64,000 bases of DNA from Zobellia barbeyronii (lineage in GTDB: Bacteria; Bacteroidota; Bacteroidia; Flavobacteriales; Flavobacteriaceae). The stretch covers positions 682,001 through 746,000 of the forward strand of contig NZ_JACATN010000002.1 of NCBI RefSeq assembly GCF_018603515.1, in the 5' to 3' direction. Below are positions 1 to 8,878 of the stretch, piece by piece; within the stretch, counting starts at the first letter, position 1; the number at the start of each line of letters is the position of its first letter. The notes under the pieces were generated by a model. The model did not search any database. It saw nothing but the letters and a program-made list of their open reading frames with translations, and had not been told where the DNA came from. A program made the translations under genes and the position numbers.

Positions 1-178
1 AGCCTATTAAAACCTTTTTTGATATTCATTAATTTATATTCAGTTAGGGTTCTTAATTTGATAATTATCAATATCTTAACTTATTCGAATATTATAAATT
101 ATAATAATAAAAATTAAGTCCCCAACAAGAAAGAAGCGTTATAGCCGAAAAGTTTAAATGACTTCAGTATCAAAATTG

Positions 179-186
179 TATTTTTG
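179..186 (+). promoter_or_regulatory. candidate -7 promoter element before the glycosyltransferase gene
   Basis: TATTTTTG matches the Bacteroidetes -7 consensus TAnnTTTG and lies 22 bases upstream of the ATG at 209. No clear TTG/TTTG -33 box is seen at the usual 17-23 base spacing. The rest of bases 1-208 shows nothing else recognisable. Confidence 0.4.
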
Positions 187-208
187 GTCAGACTTATAGA
201 AACTGTGA

Positions 209-1183
209 ATGGATCTGTCCATAATTATACCCTTACTTAACGAAGAAGAATCTTTAAAAGAGCTTCATGATTGGATTGTAACCGTATTACGCTCCAATGA
301 CTTTACGTACGAGATTCTTTTTATAGATGATGGTAGTACTGATGATTCTTGGAAGATTATTACAGGGCTTTCCGAATCTAATCCAAATGTAAAAGGATTA
401 CGATTCAGAACTAATTTTGGTAAATCCCAGGCATTACACGCTGGTTTTAAAGCAGCAGAAGGCAACGTAGTTATTACTATGGATGCAGACTTACAGGACG
501 ACCCGGAAGAAATACCGGAACTATACCGGTTAATAAAGGAAGACAAGTTTGATTTAGTTTCTGGCTGGAAGAAAAAACGTTTTGATTCCGTTCTCTTCAA
601 GAACATGCCTTCTAAATTATTCAACTGGGCAGCTAGACGAACTTCGGGCGTAAAGCTCCACGACTTTAATTGCGGATTAAAAGCTTTTGACAAAAAAGTA
701 ATTAAAACCATTGAGGTTTCAGGCGAAATGCATCGTTACATTCCCGTGTTAGCAAAAAACGCCGGCTACGGCAACATTGGCGAAAAAATTGTTAAGCATC
801 AAGCCCGTAAGTACGGTAAGACCAAATTTGGAATGGAACGTTTTATAAACGGTTTTCTAGATTTGCTCACCATCTGGTTTGTTTCTAAATTTGGTCGTCA
901 ACCCATGCATTTATTTGGTGCTTTGGGCGTCCTAATGTTCATAATAGGCTTTGGTTTTGCCATTTATTTAGGTGTCGATAAGCTTTTTATCAACCCTTAT
1001 GGACGATTAATAACTGATCGACCGCAATTTTTCATTGCGCTTACTGCAATGATTATAGGTACTCAATTATTTTTAGCTGGATTTTTAGGCGAAATTTTAA
1101 TAAGATCACGAAAAAACGAAACACGTTATACCATTTCCGAAGAAATAGGCTCAGACGCAAAAGCAAAGCAATATTCTTCGTAA
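209..1183 (+). CDS. family 2 glycosyltransferase, membrane-anchored
   Basis: This is a GT2 enzyme (GT-A fold) of the DPM1/ArnC/GtrB type, which moves a sugar from a nucleotide donor onto a lipid carrier, probably undecaprenyl phosphate, at the inner membrane. The start MDLSIIIPLLNEEESL is the classic GT2 opening strand. DADLQDDP begins at Asp92 and supplies the Asp-x-Asp metal site (Asp92, Asp94). Two hydrophobic segments near residues 235-257 and 275-298 form the C-terminal anchor. At 324 aa it is normal for the family. A phosphohexomutase and an MsbA-like exporter follow in the same direction after 39 bases, so the three genes may serve envelope glycan or glycolipid synthesis. The family is secure; donor and acceptor are unknown. 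Confidence 0.9.
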   Translation: MDLSIIIPLLNEEESLKELHDWIVTVLRSNDFTYEILFIDDGSTDDSWKIITGLSESNPNVKGLRFRTNFGKSQALHAGFKAAEGNVVITMDADLQDDPEEIPELYRLIKEDKFDLVSGWKKKRFDSVLFKNMPSKLFNWAARRTSGVKLHDFNCGLKAFDKKVIKTIEVSGEMHRYIPVLAKNAGYGNIGEKIVKHQARKYGKTKFGMERFINGFLDLLTIWFVSKFGRQPMHLFGALGVLMFIIGFGFAIYLGVDKLFINPYGRLITDRPQFFIALTAMIIGTQLFLAGFLGEILIRSRKNETRYTISEEIGSDAKAKQYSS

Positions 1184-1222
1184 TTTTAAACGCTAATAAA
1201 CACACATAATATAGACACGACT

Positions 1223-2932
1223 ATGGATACCATTTTAAATACCGCCAAATCTTGGTTAACCGATTTTTTTGACCCAGAAGTAAGAAAAGAAGTCCAAAAC
1301 TTAATCGATAATGATACCGATGAGCTAAAGGACCGTTTTTACAAACAAATGGAATTTGGTACGGGTGGTATGCGCGGTGTTATGGGCGTAGGTACAAATA
1401 GAATAAACAAATACACTTTAGGCAAGAGCACACAAGGCCTTAGTAACTACATTATAAAAACGTACGGTAAAAAAGATTTAAAAGTGGTTATCGCTTTTGA
1501 TTGCCGTCATAATAGTGATACCCTAGCAAGAACTGTGGCAGAAGTCCTTTCGGCAAACGGTATCAAGGTTTACTTGTTTTCAGAATTACGTACTACTCCA
1601 GAGCTTTCATTTGCCGTTAGACATTTAGAGTGTCATGCAGGTATTGTCTTGACTGCTTCTCACAACCCACCAGAATACAACGGTTATAAAGTATACTGGA
1701 CAGATGGTGGACAAATTGTACCACCACAAGATGGCGAAATCATTTCTGAAATCAACTCGCTTTCTTTTGAAGATATAAAATTTGAGGCAAACGATAGTCT
1801 TATTGAGATTATAGACAAAGATGTGGATGAAGCTTTTATTGAAGCTTCTGTAGCTAAAGGAAGCTTTAATGCTGCCGGTAAAGACGATTTTAAACTCGTT
1901 TTCACATCGCTTCACGGAACATCAATAACTGCTATTCCAGAAGTATTGAAAAGAGCAGGTTATAAGAATGTAACTATAATTGAAGAGCAAGCTAAACCAA
2001 ATGGAGATTTCCCTACTGTAAAATCACCCAATCCAGAGGAGCCAGAAGCCCTTTCTATGGCCGTTACTAAAGCCGAAGAAATAGGTGCCGATATGGTTGT
2101 TGGTACAGACCCTGATAGTGACCGTTTAGGTATTGCAGTTCGTAACCTAGACGGAGAAATGGAAATCGTTAATGGCAACCAAGCCATGATTTTGATGACC
2201 AAATTTCTTTTGGACCAACAAAAACAAAAAGGTTTCAAAGGCAATGAATTCATTGCTACTACAATCGTTTCTACTCCAATGATGGAAGCCATGGCAAAAG
2301 CCTACGGTGTAGAATTTAAGACCGCTCTTACTGGTTTTAAATGGATTGGAAAGATGATAAAAGACTTCCCAGAATCTAATTTTATTGGTGGTGGTGAAGA
2401 AAGCTTTGGTTATATGGTAGGCGATTTTGTTCGTGACAAAGATGCCGTTACCTCTACCCTACTGGCTTGTGAAATAGCAGCTCAGGCAAAAGCCAATGGC
2501 AGCTCATTCTACAAACAATTAATTGATTGTTATGTTGATTATGGTTTCTATAAAGAAAAACTTATTTCTATTACTAAAAAGGGAATGAGCGGTGCTGAAG
2601 AAATCAAACAAATGTTGAAAGATTTTAAAGAGAATCCTGTTTCTTCTGTAGCCGGTTCAAAAGTAAAATGGATTGAAGACTACAATACTTCTATTGCCAA
2701 GAATGTTCTTACAGGTGAAGAAAAAGCAATAGATATTCCAAAATCTAACGTATTGATATACGAAACTGAAGACGGTACTAGAATAGCTGCAAGGCCAAGT
2801 GGAACTGAACCCAAGGTTAAATTTTATATCAGTACAAATACGAAATTGGACAAAGCGGAAGATTTCAAAAAGGTCTCTAAAGAACTTGATATTAAAATTC
2901 AAAACATTCTTAGGGAACTTAATCTCGGTTAA
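1223..2932 (+). CDS. phosphoglucomutase/phosphomannomutase (alpha-D-phosphohexomutase)
   Basis: The enzyme interconverts hexose 1- and 6-phosphates in the cytoplasm, linking central metabolism to nucleotide-sugar supply. All four signature loops are visible: TASHNP with the phosphoryl-accepting Ser146, metal loop GTDPDSDR at 294-301 with three Asp ligands, sugar-specificity loop GGGEESFGYM at 389-398, and phosphate loop RPSGTEP at 524-530. At 569 aa it is of the long class typical of Bacteroidetes and Firmicutes (PgcA-like) rather than the roughly 450-aa GlmM class. Its stop overlaps the start of the ABC transporter by one base (TAATG), so the two are probably translationally coupled. Whether glucose or mannose phosphate is preferred cannot be read. 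Confidence 0.93.
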   Translation: MDTILNTAKSWLTDFFDPEVRKEVQNLIDNDTDELKDRFYKQMEFGTGGMRGVMGVGTNRINKYTLGKSTQGLSNYIIKTYGKKDLKVVIAFDCRHNSDTLARTVAEVLSANGIKVYLFSELRTTPELSFAVRHLECHAGIVLTASHNPPEYNGYKVYWTDGGQIVPPQDGEIISEINSLSFEDIKFEANDSLIEIIDKDVDEAFIEASVAKGSFNAAGKDDFKLVFTSLHGTSITAIPEVLKRAGYKNVTIIEEQAKPNGDFPTVKSPNPEEPEALSMAVTKAEEIGADMVVGTDPDSDRLGIAVRNLDGEMEIVNGNQAMILMTKFLLDQQKQKGFKGNEFIATTIVSTPMMEAMAKAYGVEFKTALTGFKWIGKMIKDFPESNFIGGGEESFGYMVGDFVRDKDAVTSTLLACEIAAQAKANGSSFYKQLIDCYVDYGFYKEKLISITKKGMSGAEEIKQMLKDFKENPVSSVAGSKVKWIEDYNTSIAKNVLTGEEKAIDIPKSNVLIYETEDGTRIAARPSGTEPKVKFYISTNTKLDKAEDFKKVSKELDIKIQNILRELNLG

Positions 2933-4758
2933 TGGAGTATTTTAAAAAGATTCTTCGGTTTGCTAAACCGTACAAAATATACGCTTTTTTAAATATTGTA
3001 TCCAATATATTCTATGCGCTGTTCTCTACATTGGCAATGATTTCATTGTTTCCGATGTTGACAGTTATGTTCAATAATACCAAGCCGGTAAACGAAAAAC
3101 CAGTTTGGCGCGGTATTTCTGAATTGAAGGATTATATAATGGAATACCTTAATTTTTTCGTTACCGAAAGAAGTCAGGATGGTGACTCAGGAGATGTTCT
3201 CATACTCATGGTTGTGTTAATAATTAGTATGTTCTTTATGAAGAACGTATTTAATTACCTAGCCATGTATTTCATTACATTTTTACGTAATGGTGTACTT
3301 AAGGATTTGCGAAATGAGCTATATGACAAAACTATAGAGTTACCTATCTCCTATTACTCCGAAAAAAGAAAAGGTGATACTATTGCCCGTATTACCTCAG
3401 ATGTATTAGAAATTCAACATTCTTTTTTATCCATTTTAGAGCTTATAGTTAGAGAACCATTGACTATAATCTTCACGATTATAGCCATGCTAGCTATAAG
3501 TCCAAAACTGACTTTGTTTGTATTTTTATTTCTTCCGCTTTCAGGATTTTTAATTTCGTTGATAGGGAAGTCTTTAAAAAAGAAATCAGATAAGGTTCAA
3601 AAAGAACAGGGGCTTTTCTTATCTATTTTAGAGGAAACCTTAGGAGGTCTGCGGGTTATAAAAGCGTTCAATGCAGAATCTCGATTTTCAAAAACTTTTC
3701 AAGCTTCCACTAAGAGATTTTTTAATTTTTCCAACAGCCTACTCAACAGACAAAACCTTGCCTCACCAACTAGTGAATTCTTTGGTATTGCTGCTATTGG
3801 TGTTATACTATGGTATGGTGGGCAAATGGTTCTTGTAGAAAAGTCATTGGCACCTGGTCTTTTCATTACCTATATGGGACTTTCTTATCAAATTTTAACA
3901 CCTGCAAAAGCTATTAGTAAAGCTTCGTACAGCGTTAAAAAAGGAAATGCCGCTGCTGAACGAGTTATGGAGATTCTTGAAACAGAAAACCCTATTGTAG
4001 ACAAGCCCAATGCCTTAGTTAAAGAAACTTTTGACACCGGAATAGAACTTAATAACATATCCTTTAAATATGAAGATGAATATGTGCTCAAGAACTTCAA
4101 TCTAAACGTTCCTAAAGGAGAAACTGTAGCTCTTGTAGGCCAATCAGGTAGTGGTAAGAGTACCATTGCTAACCTTGTCACCCGTTTCTACGATGTAAAT
4201 GAGGGAGAGATATCTATAGATGGCCACAACATTAAAGATCTCTCTAAAAAATCATTACGTGGTCTTATGGGACTTGTTACTCAAGATTCCATTTTATTTA
4301 ATGATACCGTTGCCAACAACATTTCTTTAGGAAAAGAAAATGCTTCCAAAGAAGAAATTATCGAGGCTGCTAAAATTGCCAATGCCCATGATTTCATAGC
4401 TGATTTACCAAATGGTTACGATACCAATATTGGTGATAGCGGAAATAAGCTTAGTGGTGGTCAAAAACAACGTCTATCAATTGCCAGAGCAGTACTAAAG
4501 AACCCTCCTATCATGATTTTGGATGAGGCCACTTCTGCGCTAGATACCGAAAGTGAACGCTTAGTACAAGATGCGCTAGAAAAAATGATGCGCAACAGAA
4601 CTTCTATTGTAATAGCACACAGACTTTCTACCATACAAAATGCCAACACCATAGTAGTACTTCAAAAAGGAGAGATAGTAGAACAGGGCTCTCACGATGA
4701 ACTTATCGCGAAGAATGGTTCCTATAAAAAATTAGTGCAAATGCAATCTTTAAGCTAG
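2932..4758 (+). CDS. ABC transporter, MsbA-like half-transporter (permease-ATPase fusion)
   Basis: An exporter half-transporter of 608 aa. The N-terminal half holds about six membrane helices; the C-terminal ATPase has Walker A GQSGSGKST at 403-411, signature LSGGQKQR from Leu507, Walker B with LDEATSALD near 528-536, and an H-loop in IVIAHRLSTI. Length and layout fit MsbA/lipid A flippases and related multidrug exporters, which act as homodimers in the inner membrane. Translational coupling to the mutase and the nearby GT2 gene favour a lipid-linked glycan or lipid substrate over a drug; this is inference from context. Confidence 0.9.
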   Translation: MEYFKKILRFAKPYKIYAFLNIVSNIFYALFSTLAMISLFPMLTVMFNNTKPVNEKPVWRGISELKDYIMEYLNFFVTERSQDGDSGDVLILMVVLIISMFFMKNVFNYLAMYFITFLRNGVLKDLRNELYDKTIELPISYYSEKRKGDTIARITSDVLEIQHSFLSILELIVREPLTIIFTIIAMLAISPKLTLFVFLFLPLSGFLISLIGKSLKKKSDKVQKEQGLFLSILEETLGGLRVIKAFNAESRFSKTFQASTKRFFNFSNSLLNRQNLASPTSEFFGIAAIGVILWYGGQMVLVEKSLAPGLFITYMGLSYQILTPAKAISKASYSVKKGNAAAERVMEILETENPIVDKPNALVKETFDTGIELNNISFKYEDEYVLKNFNLNVPKGETVALVGQSGSGKSTIANLVTRFYDVNEGEISIDGHNIKDLSKKSLRGLMGLVTQDSILFNDTVANNISLGKENASKEEIIEAAKIANAHDFIADLPNGYDTNIGDSGNKLSGGQKQRLSIARAVLKNPPIMILDEATSALDTESERLVQDALEKMMRNRTSIVIAHRLSTIQNANTIVVLQKGEIVEQGSHDELIAKNGSYKKLVQMQSLS

Positions 4759-4816
4759 GTCATTAAACCTTTTCCTAAATTTATAGTCTTAACTATAGAA
4801 TTTAAGCACAATTCAT

Positions 4817-5371
4817 TTGATTGCAGAGGAAACCTTAGTAAATCAGTTACAGCAAACAGAAACGCAGGCCAGCGCTTTTGGTGTGTTAGTAGAGACCTAT
4901 AAAGAACGTCTTTATTGGCATATTCGTAGAATCGTATTAAATCACGATGATACGGATGATGTACTGCAGAACACATTCATTAAGGTTTACAAAAACATTT
5001 CAAATTTTAAAGGTGATAGTAAACTGTATTCCTGGATGTATAGGATAGCAACCAACGAAGCGCTCTCCTTTCTCAAAGTCAAATCAAGAATGATGGGAGT
5101 TAGCGATAGTGAATTGCAGGATCGTTTGGTTGAAAACCTAGAAGCAGACGTATATTTTGAAGGAGAAGAAATTCAGTTGAAGCTACAAAAAGCGATAGCT
5201 ACTCTGCCCGAAAAGCAGAAGCTGGTATTCAACATGAAATACTTTCAAGAGCTTAAATACGAAGAAATATCAGAGATTCTTGAAACATCGGTCGGAGGAC
5301 TAAAAGCCTCTTACCACTTGGCAACCAAGAAGATAGAATCCTATTTAAAAGAACAAAAAGAATATCTTTAG
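4817..5371 (+). CDS. ECF-type RNA polymerase sigma factor
   Basis: A sigma-70 family factor of 184 aa. Region 2 shows DDTDDVLQNTFIKVYKNI and the core-binding stretch with SWMYRIATNEALSFL; region 4 shows LPEKQKLVFNMKYFQELKY followed by a helix-turn-helix. The start is TTG at 4817, since no in-frame ATG precedes region 2. It opens a three-gene operon with the membrane protein at 5383 (11 bases downstream) and the exported protein at 5891. In Flavobacteria this sigma factor recurs with these two partners, the last commonly described as a sensor of the ECF sigma factor. The stimulus is unknown. Confidence 0.9.
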   Translation: MIAEETLVNQLQQTETQASAFGVLVETYKERLYWHIRRIVLNHDDTDDVLQNTFIKVYKNISNFKGDSKLYSWMYRIATNEALSFLKVKSRMMGVSDSELQDRLVENLEADVYFEGEEIQLKLQKAIATLPEKQKLVFNMKYFQELKYEEISEILETSVGGLKASYHLATKKIESYLKEQKEYL

Positions 5372-5382
5372 CAGCATAGCAT

Positions 5383-5898
5383 ATGAAGCCATTCGATAAA
5401 AAAAATCCGTTTAAAGCCCCAGAAGGCTATTTTGAAGAGTTTGATAAAAATCTTTTTAAAAAGTTATCTAGTAAAGGCTCGGCCATACCCAAAAAAGAAG
5501 GTTTTAAGCTTCCTGATGGTTACTTTGATTCGTTGAGTGATAAGCTCCAGCAGAAATTAAAAGAAGACCAACAAAGTAAGGTCATCCCTTTAAAATCATA
5601 TAAAAAATATTATTACGCAGCTGCTACAGCGGCGGCAGTATTAATAGTAGCGCTGGTATTGAACTTAAACAAAACAACCGAAATTAGTTTTGATGATTTA
5701 GCCCAGTCAGATATTGAAAATTATTTTAACCAAAATGAATTAGACCTTACCAGCTATGAACTAGCAGAGGTAATGCCCATAAGTGAACTTGAAATGACAG
5801 ACATGTTCGATAGTAATTTTAGCGAAGAAAACGTGCTAGATTATATTAATGAGAACACAGATTATTTTGACGAATTAAATCTTGAAGACAATGAATAG
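5383..5898 (+). CDS. putative membrane-anchored partner of the ECF sigma factor
   Basis: A 171-aa protein with no classical anti-sigma zinc motif. The N-terminal half has two copies of a phrase like NPFKAPEGYFEEF and GFKLPDGYFDSL, which would face the cytoplasm. One hydrophobic segment near residues 76-94 is followed by a short acidic C-terminal half that would be periplasmic. The single-span layout and its place right after the sigma gene suggest an anti-sigma or sigma-tethering role; this is inference. Its end overlaps the next gene by 8 bases. Confidence 0.7.
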   Translation: MKPFDKKNPFKAPEGYFEEFDKNLFKKLSSKGSAIPKKEGFKLPDGYFDSLSDKLQQKLKEDQQSKVIPLKSYKKYYYAAATAAAVLIVALVLNLNKTTEISFDDLAQSDIENYFNQNELDLTSYELAEVMPISELEMTDMFDSNFSEENVLDYINENTDYFDELNLEDNE

Positions 5899-6355
5899 AT
5901 TAAAAAAAATAATAGCAACCATGGTGCTTTTACTAGCATCTGCGCAGTTTTATGCGCAGAGACCGCATGATTACGCTAAGATAAAGTCTCTTAAAATAGC
6001 TTTTTTAACGGAGCGGTTAAATTTGAACAGTAAAGAGGCACAAGCCTTTTGGCCTATCTATAATGAATACGAAAATAGCCGTAGCGTACTTAGAGAAAAA
6101 GAGCATAACCAAATTCGTAATAAAGTAGAAGAGTCCGAAAAACTTTCAGAAAAAGAGGCGAATGAAATTGTTGAACTATTTCTTGAATTTGAACAAGAAG
6201 AGGAAGACATAAGAAAGGACTTTATTAAAAAAGCAGCTGGAGTCATTACAGCTAAGAAAACACTTTTATTATTACGTTCTGAAAATGATTTCAAAAGACA
6301 ACTCATTAAAAAATACCACCAAAAGCATGGTGAAAGTAACAGAAACGAACCTTAA
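5891..6355 (+). CDS. exported sensor-like protein of the ECF operon
   Basis: The ATG at 5891 gives a 154-aa protein with a clean signal peptide (MNRLKKIIATMVLLLASAQ, cleavage after AQ). A TTG three codons earlier is possible but less likely. The mature part is almost all charged helix, with the phrase LNLNSKEAQAFWPIYNEYE and two Glu/Lys-rich helices, resembling periplasmic Spy/CpxP-like helical proteins. Flavobacterial relatives in the same position are described as sensors of ECF sigma factors. It probably signals periplasmic state to the membrane protein encoded just upstream; that is inference from the overlap and order. Confidence 0.75.
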   Translation: MNRLKKIIATMVLLLASAQFYAQRPHDYAKIKSLKIAFLTERLNLNSKEAQAFWPIYNEYENSRSVLREKEHNQIRNKVEESEKLSEKEANEIVELFLEFEQEEEDIRKDFIKKAAGVITAKKTLLLLRSENDFKRQLIKKYHQKHGESNRNEP

Positions 6356-6356
6356 G

Positions 6357-7385
6357 TTAGTTAAAACTAAGTTTAGCAATTCTGTTTTTTCCTGCGGCGT
6401 AAGCAATGGAATCATTTAAAAAGCGAATTGTGTAAAATGATTCATCTGATAATTGTTTCCAGGTTACTCCCCTATCGCTTGAGTATGAAATACCTGTAAA
6501 ACCTATAGCCACTAGACCATTTCCATCAGAACCAGGTACAAATTGAATACAGCTTTTGTATTGTGGATTTTGACCATTTGCCATAAGTTCCCAAGTTTTA
6601 CCACCATCTGTAGTTATTGCCTTGTTTGCTGTATTGGTATCTGGCTCCTTAAAATCACCGCCGATTACAACTCCCAAATTTTCATCATAAAAATCAATTG
6701 AGAAAATGCCTTGGGTTTCAACATCACTCTTTAAGGGCGTATTATAAATTTGCCAGGTTTTCCCTTTATCACCTGAAAAATAAATTCGGCTCTTGTTAGT
6801 GGCTATCCATGTCTTATTACCCAAAACCTTAATATTAGTATTACTAGCGGCAAACGCACCTTCGCCCTCCAAACCTTCTGGTAATCGCGAACACGGCATC
6901 TTTTTCCATGTATTGCCACCATCCCTTGTAATCAAAAGACTCAAACAACCGTTCATGCTATCTCCAACAGCAATACCTTCTGCATCGTTCCAGAAAGTCA
7001 TAGCGTCATAGAAAACACTTTCGTCTTCTTCCTTATAGACCAATTGCATACGTCCGTTTTCACCCGTTTTGTATAACAAGGCCGGGTTTGCTACGGATAG
7101 CATAAAAAAATCTGTTGATGTATGGGCTATGGAACGGAATTCAGGAATGGTAGTATGGTACTTTTCTATACTCTCCCTTACTTTTCCGGTTGGAATATGT
7201 ACACTTCCAAATACGCCATTACTACCTGCGTAACCCAAGCTATTTCCCATAATTTCAATAGCTCTAATGCTCACTGAATCTTCGTAAACAATCTCTACTT
7301 CAACAGATGTAAAGTGTTCATTCTTTGGTTTTTCGGAGCAAGAAATGAAGAGAATAACAATCAAAAAGGGAAGTAGAATACGCAT
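6357..7385 (-). CDS. Asp-box (BNR/YCF48-like) beta-propeller lipoprotein
   Basis: I start at the ATG at 7385, giving a 342-aa lipoprotein with lipobox LFISC directly after MRILLPFLIVI; a TTG six codons upstream would lengthen a leader that is already complete. At least four Asp-box repeats are visible: TRDGGNTWKKM, SGDKGKTWQIY, TTDGGKTWELM and SSDRGVTWKQL. These mark a sialidase-fold or YCF48-type propeller. The Asp boxes are structural, and I see no sialidase catalytic set, so no enzyme activity is claimed. It ends 1 base after the sigma operon on the opposite strand and diverges from the rRNA methyltransferase gene. Confidence 0.8.
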   Translation of the reverse strand: MRILLPFLIVILFISCSEKPKNEHFTSVEVEIVYEDSVSIRAIEIMGNSLGYAGSNGVFGSVHIPTGKVRESIEKYHTTIPEFRSIAHTSTDFFMLSVANPALLYKTGENGRMQLVYKEEDESVFYDAMTFWNDAEGIAVGDSMNGCLSLLITRDGGNTWKKMPCSRLPEGLEGEGAFAASNTNIKVLGNKTWIATNKSRIYFSGDKGKTWQIYNTPLKSDVETQGIFSIDFYDENLGVVIGGDFKEPDTNTANKAITTDGGKTWELMANGQNPQYKSCIQFVPGSDGNGLVAIGFTGISYSSDRGVTWKQLSDESFYTIRFLNDSIAYAAGKNRIAKLSFN

Positions 7386-7431
7386 ACGTACAAAGTTTCT
7401 CAAAAATACAGGTAATCCAATAGCAAAACAA

Positions 7432-7439
7432 TACCTTTG
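7432..7439 (+). promoter_or_regulatory. candidate -7 promoter element of the rRNA methyltransferase gene
   Basis: TACCTTTG fits TAnnTTTG and lies 18 bases before the ATG at 7458, giving a very short leader. No convincing -33 box is seen. Confidence 0.5.
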
Positions 7440-7457
7440 CAGCCTTAATTTTTTGTA

Positions 7458-8672
7458 ATGAAGCTACATAGAAACCTGGTTTTCGCAGTAATCGATGCCT
7501 TGAATTTGATTTTTAACGAAGGAGAATATGCCGATAAGGTAGTACAGAAAGTACTAAAATTCGATAAACGCTGGGGTGCTCGTGACCGTGGCTTTATTGC
7601 TGAAACCACCTATGAAATTGTTCGCTATAAGCGATTGTATACTGAAATTGCTGAAGTAAAAGGACCTTTTAGCAGACCTGACCTTTTCAGAATCTGGGCT
7701 GTATGGGCCGTTTTAAAAGGAGTAAGCTTACCTGATTGGAAACAATTAGAACCTACTCCAGAACGTCGTATCAAAGGTAAGTTTGATGAACTTTCAAAAA
7801 TTAGAAAGTTCCGTGAATCTATGCCAGATTGGATAGATGAAATCTGCGAAAAGGCTTTGGGCGAAAAGTTATGGACAGCAGAAAGCGCTGCACTTAACGT
7901 ACAAGCAGAAGTTATTCTTAGAACCAATACTTTAAAAACAACTAAGGAAAAGCTTCGTAAGGCTTTACTTGATGAAGGTATTGTTGTAGAACCTATAAAA
8001 GGGTATGCTAGTGCGCTTAGATTACCAGAGCGAGCCAATGTTTTTGTTACCGAATCATTTAAAAAAGGATATTTTGAAGTTCAAGATGCTTCTTCACAGT
8101 TAGTTGCTGAATATTTAGATGTAAAACCTGGACAACGTGTAGTTGATACTTGCGCTGGCGCAGGAGGAAAATCGCTTCACTTGGCTGCCCTTATGGAAAA
8201 TAAAGGTCAGCTTATTTCTATGGACATCTATGGCAGCAAATTAAAAGAGCTGAAAAGACGCGCTAGAAGAAACGATGCCCACAATATTGAAACTCGCGAA
8301 ATTGACTCTACCAAAGTTTTCAAAAAACTATATGGTAGTGCAGACCGTGTACTTATAGATGCCCCATGTACTGGTATTGGTGTATTACGCAGAAACCCGG
8401 ATAGCAAATGGAAAATGCAACCTGCTTTTCTTGAAAAAATCATGAAAACGCAACATGAAATTATCCGTAGCTACAGTAAAATTGTAAAGCCGGGCGGAAA
8501 AATGGTGTATGCCACCTGTTCTATTCTTCCTCAAGAAAACAATGACCAAATCAAATCTTTTTTATCTTCAGAAGAAGGAAAAGACTTCAGTTTAGTTAAG
8601 GAGAAAAAGATTTATGCATCCAAAAGTGGGTTTGACGGATTCTATATGGCGTTACTAGAAAAGAAAAGCTAG
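7458..8672 (+). CDS. RsmB/NOP2-type rRNA cytosine-C5 methyltransferase
   Basis: An S-adenosylmethionine-dependent methyltransferase of the RsmB/NOL1/NOP2 family that makes 5-methylcytosine in rRNA. An N-terminal NusB-like RNA-binding region is followed by the Rossmann catalytic domain. The SAM loop reads VDTCAGAGGKSLHLAA. Both cysteines of the family are present: motif IV DAPCTGIGVLRR (Cys304) and motif VI YATCSILPQEN (Cys354). At 404 aa it is slightly shorter than E. coli RsmB. The target base cannot be read from sequence; 16S C967-type modification is the usual assignment. Confidence 0.9.
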   Translation: MKLHRNLVFAVIDALNLIFNEGEYADKVVQKVLKFDKRWGARDRGFIAETTYEIVRYKRLYTEIAEVKGPFSRPDLFRIWAVWAVLKGVSLPDWKQLEPTPERRIKGKFDELSKIRKFRESMPDWIDEICEKALGEKLWTAESAALNVQAEVILRTNTLKTTKEKLRKALLDEGIVVEPIKGYASALRLPERANVFVTESFKKGYFEVQDASSQLVAEYLDVKPGQRVVDTCAGAGGKSLHLAALMENKGQLISMDIYGSKLKELKRRARRNDAHNIETREIDSTKVFKKLYGSADRVLIDAPCTGIGVLRRNPDSKWKMQPAFLEKIMKTQHEIIRSYSKIVKPGGKMVYATCSILPQENNDQIKSFLSSEEGKDFSLVKEKKIYASKSGFDGFYMALLEKKS

Positions 8673-8838
8673 TTTTTTTTGATTTATAACGGCATATAGT
8701 TGAGAGGTTTATAAAAATGATATGAAGCAGTTTTCGCTTTAAGTAGAAGAGTAACCGGGTATACAAAGTAATCAACAACCTGTTAACTTTTAGTTAGAAA
8801 ATTTTACGATACTACTTTAAAAAGAGCCTTTTAAAAGC

Positions 8839-8846
8839 TAAATTTG
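8839..8846 (+). promoter_or_regulatory. candidate -7 promoter element of purL
   Basis: TAAATTTG fits TAnnTTTG and lies 32 bases before the purL ATG. A -33 TTG at the standard distance is not evident. I looked for a purine riboswitch in 8673-8878 and saw none of its conserved core. Confidence 0.5.
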
Positions 8847-8878
8847 CGTTTTCTCAAACCTATCAATTTACAAGCTAA

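Noticed and set aside
265-711. Long reverse-strand frame opposite the glycosyltransferase
   Set aside because: It is the antisense shadow of a clear GT2 gene with no recognisable domain or promoter.
8673-8878. Possible purine riboswitch before purL
   Set aside because: The 206-base leader lacks the conserved three-way junction and loop sequences of purine or PRPP riboswitches; only a -7 box is visible.
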